DNA of 64,000 nt from HK-STAS-PATE-2 sp046350895. GTDB lineage: Bacteria > Patescibacteriota > Patescibacteriia > 2-12-FULL-60-25. Below are positions 55,733 to 64,000 of this stretch, one piece after another; within the stretch, counting starts at the first letter, position 1; each line of letters begins with the position of its first letter. A program made the position numbers and the translations under genes. The stretch is from assembly GCA_046350895.1 (NCBI GenBank), contig JAXLZL010000002.1, forward strand, positions 62,001 to 126,000, given 5' to 3'. The notes under the pieces are model-generated. The model was given only the letters and a program-made list of their open reading frames with translations, ran no database searches and was not told the DNA's origin.

Positions 55733-56953
55733 TCAAAACTTCACTTCAACCGTCACCGAGCCGCTATACGATTGGTCTTCGAGTTGGCAGCTGGCCGTGA
55801 TCACGGCTGAACCAGCATTCGCAAAGGCGCTAAACAGTTGTTTGTCGATTTGGCCGAAGCCCGCCGGTGCAGCACTGAATTGGCAACGCGGTGTCACGTC
55901 ATTGCGATTGCCGTCTTCATCGAGAGCGAAGGCGCGCAATGAGATGGTTTGGCCAAATGACAATGATGTCGAACTCGGGATCACACTGATACGACGAATG
56001 GTCGGCATCGTGCTTGTCGCGACAGGAGTATCCGTGGTCGAGGTGCTCGTCGTTGCCGTGGTGGTCGTGGCGCCGTCCATGGTCGAGGTGGTTACGCCAA
56101 TAGCGGTACTTGATGCCGTGTCGGTCGCCACCGTATCAGGCAGGTTGCGGCTGGCATCGGCGATGCGGTCTTTTAATTGCACGGTTTGGGCATGGAGTTG
56201 GGACCATACCTCACCAAAGGCATTCGCCGTTTCTTCGGTCCAATGTGGACGCAGGCCGTCCATGTCATGGGCGACATTGTCTAAGCCCTGGGCACTCACC
56301 GAAGCGGCAAGGTCAGCTTCTTCGAAGCGGTTCTGCTCAAGCGCGCGTTCAGATTCGTTGACACGTGCATCCAATGACAAAAGACGCACCGCCAAACTCT
56401 CGGTTTCATCACGCGACAAGGTAAGGCGCCAATCTTCGAGCTGCTGTTTGATACGATAGGCGCCATTACTGTCATCAATGTCGGTAAACATCCAATATCC
56501 GAGCAAGACAGCCTGTCGCAAGGTGTCTTTATAAGCAGGGCCGTCTTTTTCTAACCGCTCCTTCCAACGGTATTCTTCATCCAAATAGGCTTTTGAGGCT
56601 GAACCGGCTTTGCCTTGATCGGCCAAAGACCGCATCTTGGCCAAGGTACTGACAATGCGGTGCAGCTCGCCTGGGCCTATAGCGGGACTCAGACGCTCAT
56701 GCAACCAACGAGAGGGTGAACGCAGCCATGACAGCCACGAAGACTCCCCTGCTAGCCACGTAGTTAAGGCACCATTGACCAAGACCCTGGTTTCATTGGC
56801 TTGCGGATGGGCTATCCAGAGCAACAAGTCTTTACCTTCACCCAATTCAGCATAGCCAGCCAAGACCGGTGGCAAGGCGGGGATATCGCCGAGGCGCCAA
56901 AATCCCCATCCGAGGAGGATGGCAATGAGAAGGCCCACGATCCCTCGCCACAT
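55733..56953 (-). CDS. Anchored surface protein with C-terminal Ig-like domain
   Basis: 406 residues. Membrane anchor at 5-22, a long helical extracellular part, a Thr/Ser-rich linker (about 280-315) and a final bacterial Ig-like (Big_2) domain (ISVIPSSTSLSFGQTISLRA). No enzyme motif. TATAAC (56965-56960) ends six bases before ATG 56953: leaderless, and divergent from the gene at 57000 with its own box. Directly upstream of the cyclase on the same strand, 31 bases apart. Confidence 0.7.
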   Translation of the reverse strand: MWRGIVGLLIAILLGWGFWRLGDIPALPPVLAGYAELGEGKDLLLWIAHPQANETRVLVNGALTTWLAGESSWLSWLRSPSRWLHERLSPAIGPGELHRIVSTLAKMRSLADQGKAGSASKAYLDEEYRWKERLEKDGPAYKDTLRQAVLLGYWMFTDIDDSNGAYRIKQQLEDWRLTLSRDETESLAVRLLSLDARVNESERALEQNRFEEADLAASVSAQGLDNVAHDMDGLRPHWTEETANAFGEVWSQLHAQTVQLKDRIADASRNLPDTVATDTASSTAIGVTTSTMDGATTTTATTSTSTTDTPVATSTMPTIRRISVIPSSTSLSFGQTISLRAFALDEDGNRNDVTPRCQFSAAPAGFGQIDKQLFSAFANAGSAVITASCQLEDQSYSGSVTVEVKF

Positions 56954-56999
56954 GGATCCGTTATACTAAAGATGCAAAAAAACATCTATACTACCAACC

Positions 57000-57989
57000 A
57001 TGAAACGCGTCGCTCTTTTTTGTCTCATCGCCCTCACTGCGAGCATCGCCATGCCACCGACGGGCAAAGCCGCCGTCTATTTTGCCGATAACCAAAAGGT
57101 GACCTTTGCCCAGCCGTCACCGACAAGCGCTTTTTTGGCAGGCGAAGTGATCGACATAGAGCAACCGGTTAAAGGCGATCTCTTTTGCGCCGGTCTGCGC
57201 GTCACGATTAATGCGCCCATTGATGGCGACGTTATCTGTGCAGCCAAATATCTTTCGGTGAATGCGCCGATCGCCGGTGACATCCGTGCCGTGGCGATAA
57301 CGACCGATATCCGCAATACGGTATCAGGGCGCGGCACCATCTTTACTTCAGCATTGTCCTTTTTTACTCCGGCCACGGTACAACGCGAATGGAATGTGTG
57401 GACACAAAAAACGTCCATGCCAAACCATCTTGTCGGCGCAGAATACTTGGCGATCAACCATGTCACCGACGACCTCTCAAACGTAAAGCCGCCAAGTGAT
57501 GTCGAATGGTTCTTGTTGCGATTTTTTACGGCCATCGCGACGGCCTTGGCGCTTGCTTTAGGCTTTAGCGTGGTCTTTCCTGAACGCACCGGTTTGGCCG
57601 TCCGCGCGATCAGACAAAAGCCGCGCATGGCAGTACAACTCGGTGTCATCGCCACCATTACGGCACCGATCATTTCATTTTTCTTCTTGCTGACCATTGT
57701 TGGCATCCCAATCGGTTTTGCGCTTTTGGCCATTTGGGTCGCCCTCGCCTATTCGGCGCAAATATTAGCGGCCAGCATGCTCGGCCACCTCATTACCCAC
57801 CAATGGATCCACGATAAAAAACTTCTAGCCTACTTTGCGCCGGCGGTCGGCATCCCATTGCTCTGGCTGGTCTTTTTTATCCCGGTTGCCGGCTGGGTCG
57901 CGAGACTTATCGCTATCATGGTGGGTTTTGCCGGCATTTGGCTCACCACCGAACGTTTCATTAAAAAACAGGTACAAAAATCCCCGTAA
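57000..57989 (+). CDS. Bactofilin-like repeat domain fused to a four-helix membrane domain
   Basis: 329 residues. Signal peptide 1-24. Residues 40-100 are a beta-helix-like repeat (EVIDIEQPVKGDLFCAGLRV, INAPIDGDVICAAKYLSV, NAPIAGDIRA), like bactofilins but outside the membrane. About four C-terminal helices follow (170-315). TATACT at 56987-56992 ends seven bases before the ATG. The architecture is known from other uncharacterised proteins; function unknown. Confidence 0.75.
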   Translation: MKRVALFCLIALTASIAMPPTGKAAVYFADNQKVTFAQPSPTSAFLAGEVIDIEQPVKGDLFCAGLRVTINAPIDGDVICAAKYLSVNAPIAGDIRAVAITTDIRNTVSGRGTIFTSALSFFTPATVQREWNVWTQKTSMPNHLVGAEYLAINHVTDDLSNVKPPSDVEWFLLRFFTAIATALALALGFSVVFPERTGLAVRAIRQKPRMAVQLGVIATITAPIISFFFLLTIVGIPIGFALLAIWVALAYSAQILAASMLGHLITHQWIHDKKLLAYFAPAVGIPLLWLVFFIPVAGWVARLIAIMVGFAGIWLTTERFIKKQVQKSP

Positions 57990-58005
57990 GTATACGGGGA
58001 TTTTT
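57976..58005. terminator. Terminator
   Basis: AAAAATCCCCGT-AAGTAT-ACGGGGATTTTT; its first arm includes the last codons of the gene. It can also close the minus-strand RNase P RNA. Confidence 0.75.
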
Positions 58006-58018
58006 GATTGCGGAATAA

Positions 58019-58430
58019 GACGATAAACCGAGTTCTGTCTCCCTTGCGGGCGATGACTATCTCTCTGGGATGATGGTTGCCCATCACCTCAAACGAACGA
58101 CCATGCATGAGCCTTGCGACCCATACGCTTGTTCTTGCACCAGAAGGGTTTGCCGCGAACCATGGTTACCCATGGCCGAAAGTAGCAGGCATTCTTGCGA
58201 ATAGCCATCGTCCTCACTTTTCACGTTTCACCCCGACGTAATGTCGGGGCTAGTATTGTCTCTGTGGCACTTTCCCTCGGTTTACGAGTTATAGAATGGC
58301 ACGTGTCCTTCCATAGCCGCTATATCCGGGCGGTCATTAGCCGCTTCTGCTTTCACTCACCTTACGATGAGATCGGTGCTCGGACTTTCCTCCCCGCCTT
58401 ACGACGAGGCAGTCATCTGTCTTACCTAGC
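58019..58430 (-). ncRNA. rnpB: RNase P RNA (bacterial type)
   Basis: Catalytic RNA that cuts the 5' leader of tRNA precursors. On the minus strand the conserved GGGGAGGAAAGTCCGAGCACC region (given here only in part: GAGGAAAGTCCGAG) lies near the 5' end, a GTGCCAC-type segment occurs in the middle, and the 3' end reads ACAGAACTCGGTTTATCG, which pairs back to form P4. About 410 bases. Exact ends are inferred from the promoter and the 3' motif. Confidence 0.9.
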
Positions 58431-58436
58431 GCGCGA

Positions 58437-58465
58437 ATACTAGCGTATTTTGGGCGTTTTGTCCA
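58437..58465 (-). promoter_or_regulatory. rnpB promoter
   Basis: Minus strand TGGACA (58465-58460), 17 bases ending CGC, TAGTAT (58442-58437). Both boxes match those of rluD at 31100. Confidence 0.8.
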
Positions 58466-58476
58466 CCCCTCCATAC

Positions 58477-60164
58477 CTACCAACTGCCACCGCCTCCGCC
58501 GCCAAAACCGCCACCTGAGCCGCCGCCAGAAAAACCCGAACTACCGGAGCCTGCAGATGAAGGCGGCGTATATGAACTCGCCATATCTGATTGCATGGCA
58601 TGCACGGATTGGCAGATGAATCAGCATTGAAGTTTTGGTATCCAGAGATATAGCTTGGAGGCAGCACCTGCATATCGGTAAACTGATTAGCCCATTTTTT
58701 CTACCCCAAAGGCGACGGCTGCGGCAAAACGCGCAAACTCTTCGGGCTTTTTTTCTGGCGCATCGCTGAAGGCGAGACGTTTTTCTTCTGTGACGGATAA
58801 GAATTTTTTAAAGCCCAAGATCTCTTCACGCGCTTCGGCGCCTTTGCGAGTCACGCGCGGCATGAAGTGGGCAAAAAACAACATGATGACGCCGCTTATG
58901 ACACCGCTCGCCAGCATCAATGGCCCAAAGAACACGGTCAGACCCATCACCATGAGCATCGGTACAACGAAGGAGGCTGTATACCAAAACCCACGAACAA
59001 CGCCCGGACGTTGCGCATAATACCCATCATCCTTTAACTGCTTGATGGTCGTTTCGCGCGCGCTTTCGACAGCCTCGTACAGGTCGTCCACACCTTCACC
59101 CGTATCGACCGTATCGCCTTCAACAAAGACTCCATTGAATAAACGGCGTTCGGCGTCCGTCATTTTATCGTCGGCCTCGCGATCTTTCACCAGGCTCATT
59201 TTTTTGTTTTTGTCGCCTTCGTATTGAACATGCAAATATCCACGGCGCGCAAGGTCAAGAATAGCCGCCGTGATCGCACGTGAAGGGATGGATTCTTCAA
59301 GTATCCCCATCATCTGCATCGCATTCATGCCGCGAGGTTCTTCGTACTGTGCGATGATGGTACCTCGGCCTTTTGGATCACGACCTTTGAACCACCAGAT
59401 AAAAAACATGACAACAAAAACAAACGGTGGCGTAGCTGCCCAGGCATTATCAATCAGCCAAAACCACACTTTATCTGCCGTCGGTATCGGATTCACTGAA
59501 CTTAACGGGAAACGAAATGCCACCGTCAAACCTTCGTGTGCTTCAAGCGGCTTGGTCAGACGTACTTCATGAACGTCTTTGTTCTGCGTGATCGAACAGG
59601 CTTTTTCTGTTGAACCATAGACAAAGGTAAAACAAATGGCGTCTTTTTTCTCCCCTGGGCCGCGCATCCGCAGTGTTGAGGCGAGAATAGGCACATCCCA
59701 GCCATTGCCGGTCACGTTCCAATACCATTCGATAGCGTCGTCTGAAGCAAACTCATTCAAGGCACGCTTGGTCGTATAACGGATCACATAGGTATGTTTG
59801 CCTTTCAGGTATTTGTCAGCATCGCCGATTTTGATTTTGAATTCTTCAAAACTCGATGACTCTTCATACTTGGCCGGCTGGCCGTCTTGCTGCACGCTCT
59901 CGAGGTTCAGCAAGAGATAGTATTGGCACCGTTACGGTCATAGGCCGTTGGGATATAGCGGTAGATGCCGTGGCGCTGGTAATCGCCAAAATCATATTCA
60001 ATCGTTTCTTCAACGGTCACCTTGCGGTCTTTGTCGATGGTGGCCATCACGTCAAAACGCGAGATCTGCTCGGCGCCTTCAGCGGATTGTGCCGAGGCGA
60101 GCGATGGGGCAAAAAATGACAGTAAGCCAACCAGGGCAATAATCTGATAGAATGCCTTTTTCAT
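58477..60164 (-). CDS. DUF2207-type membrane protein with Gly-rich tail, about three indels
   Basis: Signal peptide (SFFAPSLASAQ) then an extracellular DUF2207 domain (ISRFDVMATIDKDRKVTVEE, YRYIPTAYDRNG) that continues after an indel near 59910 (LESVQQDGQP..., WYWNVTGNGWDVPI). A transmembrane helix at TPPFVFVVMFFIWWFKGRDP, a cytoplasmic part, and two more helices follow. After further indels near 58688 and 58585 it ends in a Gly/Ser tail (GGGSGGGFGGGG) with stop at 58477, typical of the family. Function unknown; about 560 codons. Confidence 0.8.
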
Positions 60165-60225
60165 ATAGGTTGATGGTAGAACGGCGACCTTTTTGAGGCA
60201 AACAAAAGACCGCGCAAAAGCGCAG

Positions 60226-60465
60226 TCAAGAGAAAACGTCGACGAGCTCGTTTATATTGGGCCGTTGACGGCAGAGCTGGGTCCACCAATGCCAGTAGAT
60301 GAGCATCGCGATGAGCGTAGACGTGCTGGTCACGTGGCTTAGCCAGACGAATGGGACGCCGACCGATGCCATGTACAAGCCTTCAGCCAAGCTGATGCCG
60401 AACAAAAACGTATACGTTTTGGCGTCCTTTAGCGTGCGGCGTAGACGCCACTCATGGGTGCCCAT
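60226..60465 (-). CDS. Small orphan membrane protein, 79 residues
   Basis: Two hydrophobic segments (about 19-40, 45-60) after a basic N-terminus. Overlaps the end of the upstream gene by 14 bases, so probably coupled. No family. Confidence 0.55.
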   Translation of the reverse strand: MGTHEWRLRRTLKDAKTYTFLFGISLAEGLYMASVGVPFVWLSHVTSTSTLIAMLIYWHWWTQLCRQRPNINELVDVFS

Positions 60466-60715
60466 GATGACGCCTCAGCGACTTTTTGGGGTGCGGATGC
60501 CACCAACGAGCCGCCTGCTCGAAGGCACGGCTCGACACAAAAGCTGCCAGCAAAACCGCCACGATGACGGCCTGCATGTCGACAGGAAACTCGTCCCCCG
60601 ACAAAGCGGGATAGAAAAACCATAAGCCGATACCCATCACGGCCATGCCGATGAGGGCGCACAAGACGGCGTTTAAAACGCTACGCTCTTGCGGTTCAGT
60701 AAAAAGGACATTCAT
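60452..60715 (-). CDS. Small orphan membrane protein, 87 residues
   Basis: Two hydrophobic segments (about 12-32, 46-62) and a His-rich end. ATG 60715 has GGAGGT upstream. First gene of a two-gene unit. No family. Confidence 0.6.
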   Translation of the reverse strand: MNVLFTEPQERSVLNAVLCALIGMAVMGIGLWFFYPALSGDEFPVDMQAVIVAVLLAAFVSSRAFEQAARWWHPHPKKSLRRHHGHP

Positions 60716-60781
60716 CCCGATACCTCCGGATAAGCAGATATGGTCCGCCTCATTTAAAAAATCGTCAAGCGATACGACAAA

Positions 60782-60813
60782 GCCCCCACGTCCAGTGATG
60801 GATGTGGGGGCTG
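60782..60813 (-). terminator. Terminator
   Basis: Minus strand AGCCCCCAC...GTGGGGGCT then TTTGT, after the gene at 60924. Confidence 0.7.
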
Positions 60814-60923
60814 TCAGAAGTTAAGGAGCGAATGTGTTCAGGTGAAGAACGAATGAAGGACCTTGAGGGCCATGGGATAGCCCCTGCAGACGATCTCGAG
60901 ACCGGTCCAGTAGAGACGGCCTC

Positions 60924-61232
60924 TCATCGACGACCTCGAGCATCGACGGGGCAGACGGCGAGACGACGGTAGTAGTACACCGCCTTTTTGCCGCGCTCGA
61001 TCGCATGCCCACCGCCGAAGCGGATGAGCAAGCCGGCCACGACGAAGGCGTAGACGGTGGCGAAAGCCGCCTGAACGGCCTCGCTGAGGCCGAGCCTCGC
61101 GTTGTACTCCAGCCAAAGCCAGATGATGGCCCCGCACCCGGCGGCGAAGAACAACGCCAGGCCAAGGCCCAGCATGGTTTCTCGCAATTCGTCACGGTAC
61201 GCATCTTTCAAAAGGACGTTTTTTGCGTGCAT
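60924..61232 (-). CDS. Small orphan membrane protein, 102 residues
   Basis: ATG 61232 preceded by GGAGGGG. Two hydrophobic segments (about 20-40 and 55-72), basic C-terminus. In size and two-helix layout it resembles the genes at 60226 and 60452, though I see no clear sequence identity. No family. Confidence 0.6.
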   Translation of the reverse strand: MHAKNVLLKDAYRDELRETMLGLGLALFFAAGCGAIIWLWLEYNARLGLSEAVQAAFATVYAFVVAGLLIRFGGGHAIERGKKAVYYYRRLAVCPVDARGRR

Positions 61233-61368
61233 GTTTGGCCCCTCCAAGAGCCGAAATCCCCGTAACCATAAGGCTACTAGGAGGATAAGTGTACCATTAT
61301 ATTGCCATTTTGTCAATCGTCCGTTGGTTTGTTTTTGGACTGTGATATACTCGAGGCTTCACTTCTTT

Positions 61369-62391
61369 ATGCCAGCTTTTGACATTATCGCCATTGGCGC
61401 CGCCGTCCAGGACATTTTCATCCAGAGCAAAGAATGGGAGACGCGCAAAGACGCCAATGCCCCCGACGGCATCGACGCCCTTATCCCGATTGGCGCCAAA
61501 CTCAGCATTGACGAGCCTGTCATCGCGAGCGGCGGCGGTGCCACCAATGCCTCGGTCACCTTTGCCCGCTTCGGACTCAAAGCGGCTTGTTTTGCCCGTG
61601 TCGGCGATGACGTGCCGGGCCACGCCATTCTTGAAGAACTTCGCCGCGAAGGCATCTCGACCAAGGGTATCGAAGTCGTCAAAAAAGAACGTACCGGTTT
61701 ATCGATCATTCTTTTGGCTTCAACCGGCCAACGCGGCATTTTGTCGCATCGCGGCGTATCGGCTTCGATCAATCCGAATGTCTTTCCGTGGCACCAGCGC
61801 TATTCGCTCATCTCCCCTTTTAAAACAAAGTGGATCTATCTGACATCGCTTGGCGGTGACAAGCTGGCTCTCAAAAAAATCTTTGCGCATGCCAAAGCCC
61901 ATGGCATCAAGATCGCCTGGAATCCGGGCAAAAAAGAATTGGCGCAAGGCTGGAAGTCGCTCATGCCACATCTGAAACAAACCGACATCCTCATCATGAA
62001 CCGCGAAGAGGCCGCTGAACTTACCAATAAAGCCCCTCGCCATCTCGACCAAATTCTCGACAGTTTTTCTGGTATGCCAAGCCTTATCATCGTCACGACG
62101 GACGGCGGCCAAGGCGCCTATGTGCGCAAAGCAGGCAAAACGCTCTTCAGCTCAAATATCCAAGCAAAGCGTGTGAACACGACCGGTGCCGGTGATGCTT
62201 TTGGCAGTGCTTTTGTCGCCAGCTTCATCCAAGGACACTCCCTCGAGACCGCCATGGCTGCCGCAACACTGAATGCCACGGGTGTCATCACGAATATGGG
62301 AGCCAAAGAAGGCATTCTGCACGCCTTCCCGAATGAAAAGCAATTGAAGAAAGTAAAGATCCGCATCTATAAGGGACAAAACAAGCGTTAA
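61369..62391 (+). CDS. PfkB-family carbohydrate kinase
   Basis: 340 residues, ribokinase fold. Signature 1: ASGGGATNASVTFARFG. Signature 2: VNTTGAGDAFGSAFVASFIQ, with the catalytic Asp in GAGDAF. Substrate cannot be told apart (sugar, nucleoside or fructose-6-phosphate). TATACT at 61346-61351 is 17 bases upstream and no Shine-Dalgarno is present. Followed 16 bases later by a transporter gene. Confidence 0.9.
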   Translation: MPAFDIIAIGAAVQDIFIQSKEWETRKDANAPDGIDALIPIGAKLSIDEPVIASGGGATNASVTFARFGLKAACFARVGDDVPGHAILEELRREGISTKGIEVVKKERTGLSIILLASTGQRGILSHRGVSASINPNVFPWHQRYSLISPFKTKWIYLTSLGGDKLALKKIFAHAKAHGIKIAWNPGKKELAQGWKSLMPHLKQTDILIMNREEAAELTNKAPRHLDQILDSFSGMPSLIIVTTDGGQGAYVRKAGKTLFSSNIQAKRVNTTGAGDAFGSAFVASFIQGHSLETAMAAATLNATGVITNMGAKEGILHAFPNEKQLKKVKIRIYKGQNKR

Positions 62392-62407
62392 ACGCTACAC
62401 TGGTGGC

Positions 62408-63349
62408 ATGCTTGCCACCAAGTTCAAACGGTTGCTTACCGAAAACCAAGTGCTCGTCATTTTGCTTGGCGTCATTTTGGGCATCGCCTTGCCGTCGCAA
62501 CTGAAATTTATTAACGCCTATTCGACACAATTGCTGATCTTAGTGTTTTTCTTTTCGAGTTTGCGATTGTCACTCACTGAAGTTGTCGGCTATGCCAAAG
62601 ATTGGCGCATGACCGTTTTGGCGAGCCTCTACATGCTCGTCATCATGCCGTTTACCTTGTTTTTCGCGTCCCAATTTTTGCCGCGCGAATGGTCAGTCGC
62701 ATTGCTGGTTTTAGGCGCCATGCCGACAGGCACCACCATTGCCCTGATGGCCGAATTTTTTGGCGGTAAAACCTCGCTCGCCTTGGTCATTACGACCATG
62801 ACGTCTTTGCTTGCGCCGTTCACCATCCCGCTCGTCGCCAAAGTCGCGATTGGGACCACGGTCAACATCGATGTGGTACGCATGTTCTTCTCGCTCTTTC
62901 TCACCATCGTCGCGCCATTTATTTTGGGCGTGCTGGTGCAAAAAGCGATCCCAAAAACCATCAAAAAACACGACAGCCTTTGGCGCAATCTCTCAGTGGC
63001 GGCTTTTGGTTTTTTGATCACCGGCATCGTGGCCGACTCGTCTGGCGCGGGCATCTCGATCAGCCTATTTGACGGCGGGGTCATGCTCTATGCCTTGGCT
63101 TTGCTCGGCACCCTCACCTGGGGCGCATACTATATCGCCACCTGGCGCCAACCGTCAGAACGCATCACCATCGCGCTGTGCATGCTGTATATGAACAATA
63201 CCCTGGCCTTATTCATTGGTGACCGGTTCTTTCGCCAACTTGGCATCGTGCCAAAGCAGGTCTTATTATTACTTGTCGTAAATGCGCTGTTGCCCGCCGT
63301 TAAAATCGCCGCCCAACACGTCATCTCTGCCCAACCAAAAAAACGCTAA
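62408..63349 (+). CDS. BASS-type (bile acid:sodium symporter) family transporter
   Basis: 313 residues, about nine to ten hydrophobic helices. The segments LGAMPTGTTIALMAEFFGGK and YMNNTLALFIGDRFF match conserved core positions of the family. Sodium-coupled uptake of an organic anion is the family role; substrate unknown. TACACT (62396-62401) ends six bases before the ATG. The next gene follows after four bases. Confidence 0.85.
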   Translation: MLATKFKRLLTENQVLVILLGVILGIALPSQLKFINAYSTQLLILVFFFSSLRLSLTEVVGYAKDWRMTVLASLYMLVIMPFTLFFASQFLPREWSVALLVLGAMPTGTTIALMAEFFGGKTSLALVITTMTSLLAPFTIPLVAKVAIGTTVNIDVVRMFFSLFLTIVAPFILGVLVQKAIPKTIKKHDSLWRNLSVAAFGFLITGIVADSSGAGISISLFDGGVMLYALALLGTLTWGAYYIATWRQPSERITIALCMLYMNNTLALFIGDRFFRQLGIVPKQVLLLLVVNALLPAVKIAAQHVISAQPKKR

Positions 63350-63353
63350 ACCT

Positions 63354-64000
63354 ATGCCAAAGATTTTTATCGCACGTCCAATACCAGAACCAGCGCTCTC
63401 ACTGTTAAAAAAACAAAAAGATTTTGTGGTGGACTGTTATGAGAAGGATGAAATCATCCCCCGCAAAGAGTTACTTAAGCGCATCAAAGGCGCAGATGCC
63501 GTGCTCCCCATCCTTACTGACCGCATCGATAAAGAATTTTTTGACGCTGCCGGCCCACAACTGAAAATCGTCGCCAACTATGCCATCGGCTTTGACAATG
63601 TCGATTTGAAAGAAGCAAAAAAGCGCGGCGTCATCGTGACGAATACACCGGTTGAGGAGGCGGCTGAATCCGTTGCTGAGCATACGATTGGGATGCTTAT
63701 CGCCCTTGCCCACCGCATGATTGAGGCGGATGCGTTTGCCCGCGCCAAAAAATACAAAGGCTGGTCGCCAAACCATTTCATGGGCTTCGACCTGCGTGGC
63801 AAAACGCTCGGACTCATCGGGCTTGGCCGCATCGGCAAGCTCGTTGCCAAGCATGCCGTACTGGGTTTTGGGATGAAGGTCATCTATGCCGACATGAAGC
63901 GCGATACGGCCTTTGAAAAAGAATTCGGCGCCAAGTTCATGACCAAAGAAAAACTTCTTGAAAGCGCGGATGCGATCTCACTTCATGTGCCGCTGCTTCC
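63354..64000 (+). CDS. D-isomer-specific 2-hydroxyacid dehydrogenase, 3' end cut off by the window
   Basis: NAD-dependent oxidoreductase of the glyoxylate/hydroxypyruvate reductase and D-3-phosphoglycerate dehydrogenase group. YAIGFDNVDL, the Rossmann motif LGLIGLGRIGK and EHTIGMLIALAHRM are visible. The catalytic Arg/Glu/His region lies beyond base 64000. Starts four bases after the transporter stop, so they are probably co-transcribed. Confidence 0.9.
   Translation, partial: MPKIFIARPIPEPALSLLKKQKDFVVDCYEKDEIIPRKELLKRIKGADAVLPILTDRIDKEFFDAAGPQLKIVANYAIGFDNVDLKEAKKRGVIVTNTPVEEAAESVAEHTIGMLIALAHRMIEADAFARAKKYKGWSPNHFMGFDLRGKTLGLIGLGRIGKLVAKHAVLGFGMKVIYADMKRDTAFEKEFGAKFMTKEKLLESADAISLHVPLL

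Noticed and set aside
58195..58443. 82-codon plus-strand frame
   Set aside because: It lies inside the RNase P RNA gene and has no coding signal.

Overview
The window reads as a stretch of a small-genome bacterium, most likely a member of the Candidate Phyla Radiation (Patescibacteria). That placement is an inference from gene content: exported alpha-2-macroglobulin and Memo proteins, a VirB2/TrbC-type pilin segment, TrmB and RNase J, many orphan genes, and house-keeping genes scattered among them. UGA is used as a normal stop, so this is not a Gracilibacteria/SR1-type code. No rRNA, CRISPR array, transposase or integrase is visible.

Layout. 1-3.6 kb: 3' part of rnc, then three paralogous double-zinc-ribbon genes; the first two have the same dyad-overlapped promoter. 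3.7-6 kb: orphan membrane protein, tRNA-Arg, dapD. 6.1-12.8 kb (minus): ECF sigma factor, membrane-anchored alpha-2-macroglobulin and Memo in one operon. 13-15.4 kb: thioredoxin-like protein, CcdA, HflX. 15.4-17.6 kb: four orphan genes, at least two of them paralogs. 17.6-25 kb: CCA-adding enzyme, hydrolase, a large helicase with sigma region 4 and three C-terminal repeats, SOD, CorA, TrmB. 25-33.6 kb: a candidate structured RNA, ABC-F, a second Memo, tRNA-Val, RluD, guanylate kinase, surface proteins. 33.6-42 kb: L19, UvrA, an SGNH-pilin fusion with DsbA, SecG, a solute-binding protein, tRNA-Leu. 42-48.5 kb: a disrupted region with purH between 22-bp copies of the tRNA-Leu 3' end, many small orphan genes and a glycosyltransferase. 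48.6-64 kb: RNase J, TrpRS, DExH helicase, CHASE2 cyclase, surface proteins, RNase P RNA, DUF2207 protein, PfkB kinase, BASS transporter and a 2-hydroxyacid dehydrogenase cut by the window end.

Two themes cut across the window. First, many core genes have a sigma-70-type -10 box ending only 6-10 bases before the ATG and no Shine-Dalgarno sequence, so their mRNAs should be leaderless, whereas most orphan genes carry a clear GGAGG-type site. Second, many conserved genes are broken by 1-2 base indels, often in homopolymers and sometimes three within 60 bases with the frame restored. That looks like uncorrected long-read error more than real decay, and it is densest at 42-48 kb. I treat isolated breaks as sequence error and give the restored gene span.

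Functional links: a disulfide/redox set (DsbA, CcdA plus thioredoxin-like protein, SOD), RNA processing (RNase III, RNase J, RNase P, CCA enzyme, RluD), envelope sensing (ECF sigma with alpha-2-macroglobulin, CHASE2 cyclase), and two isolated biosynthetic genes (dapD, purH), each close to a tRNA gene.
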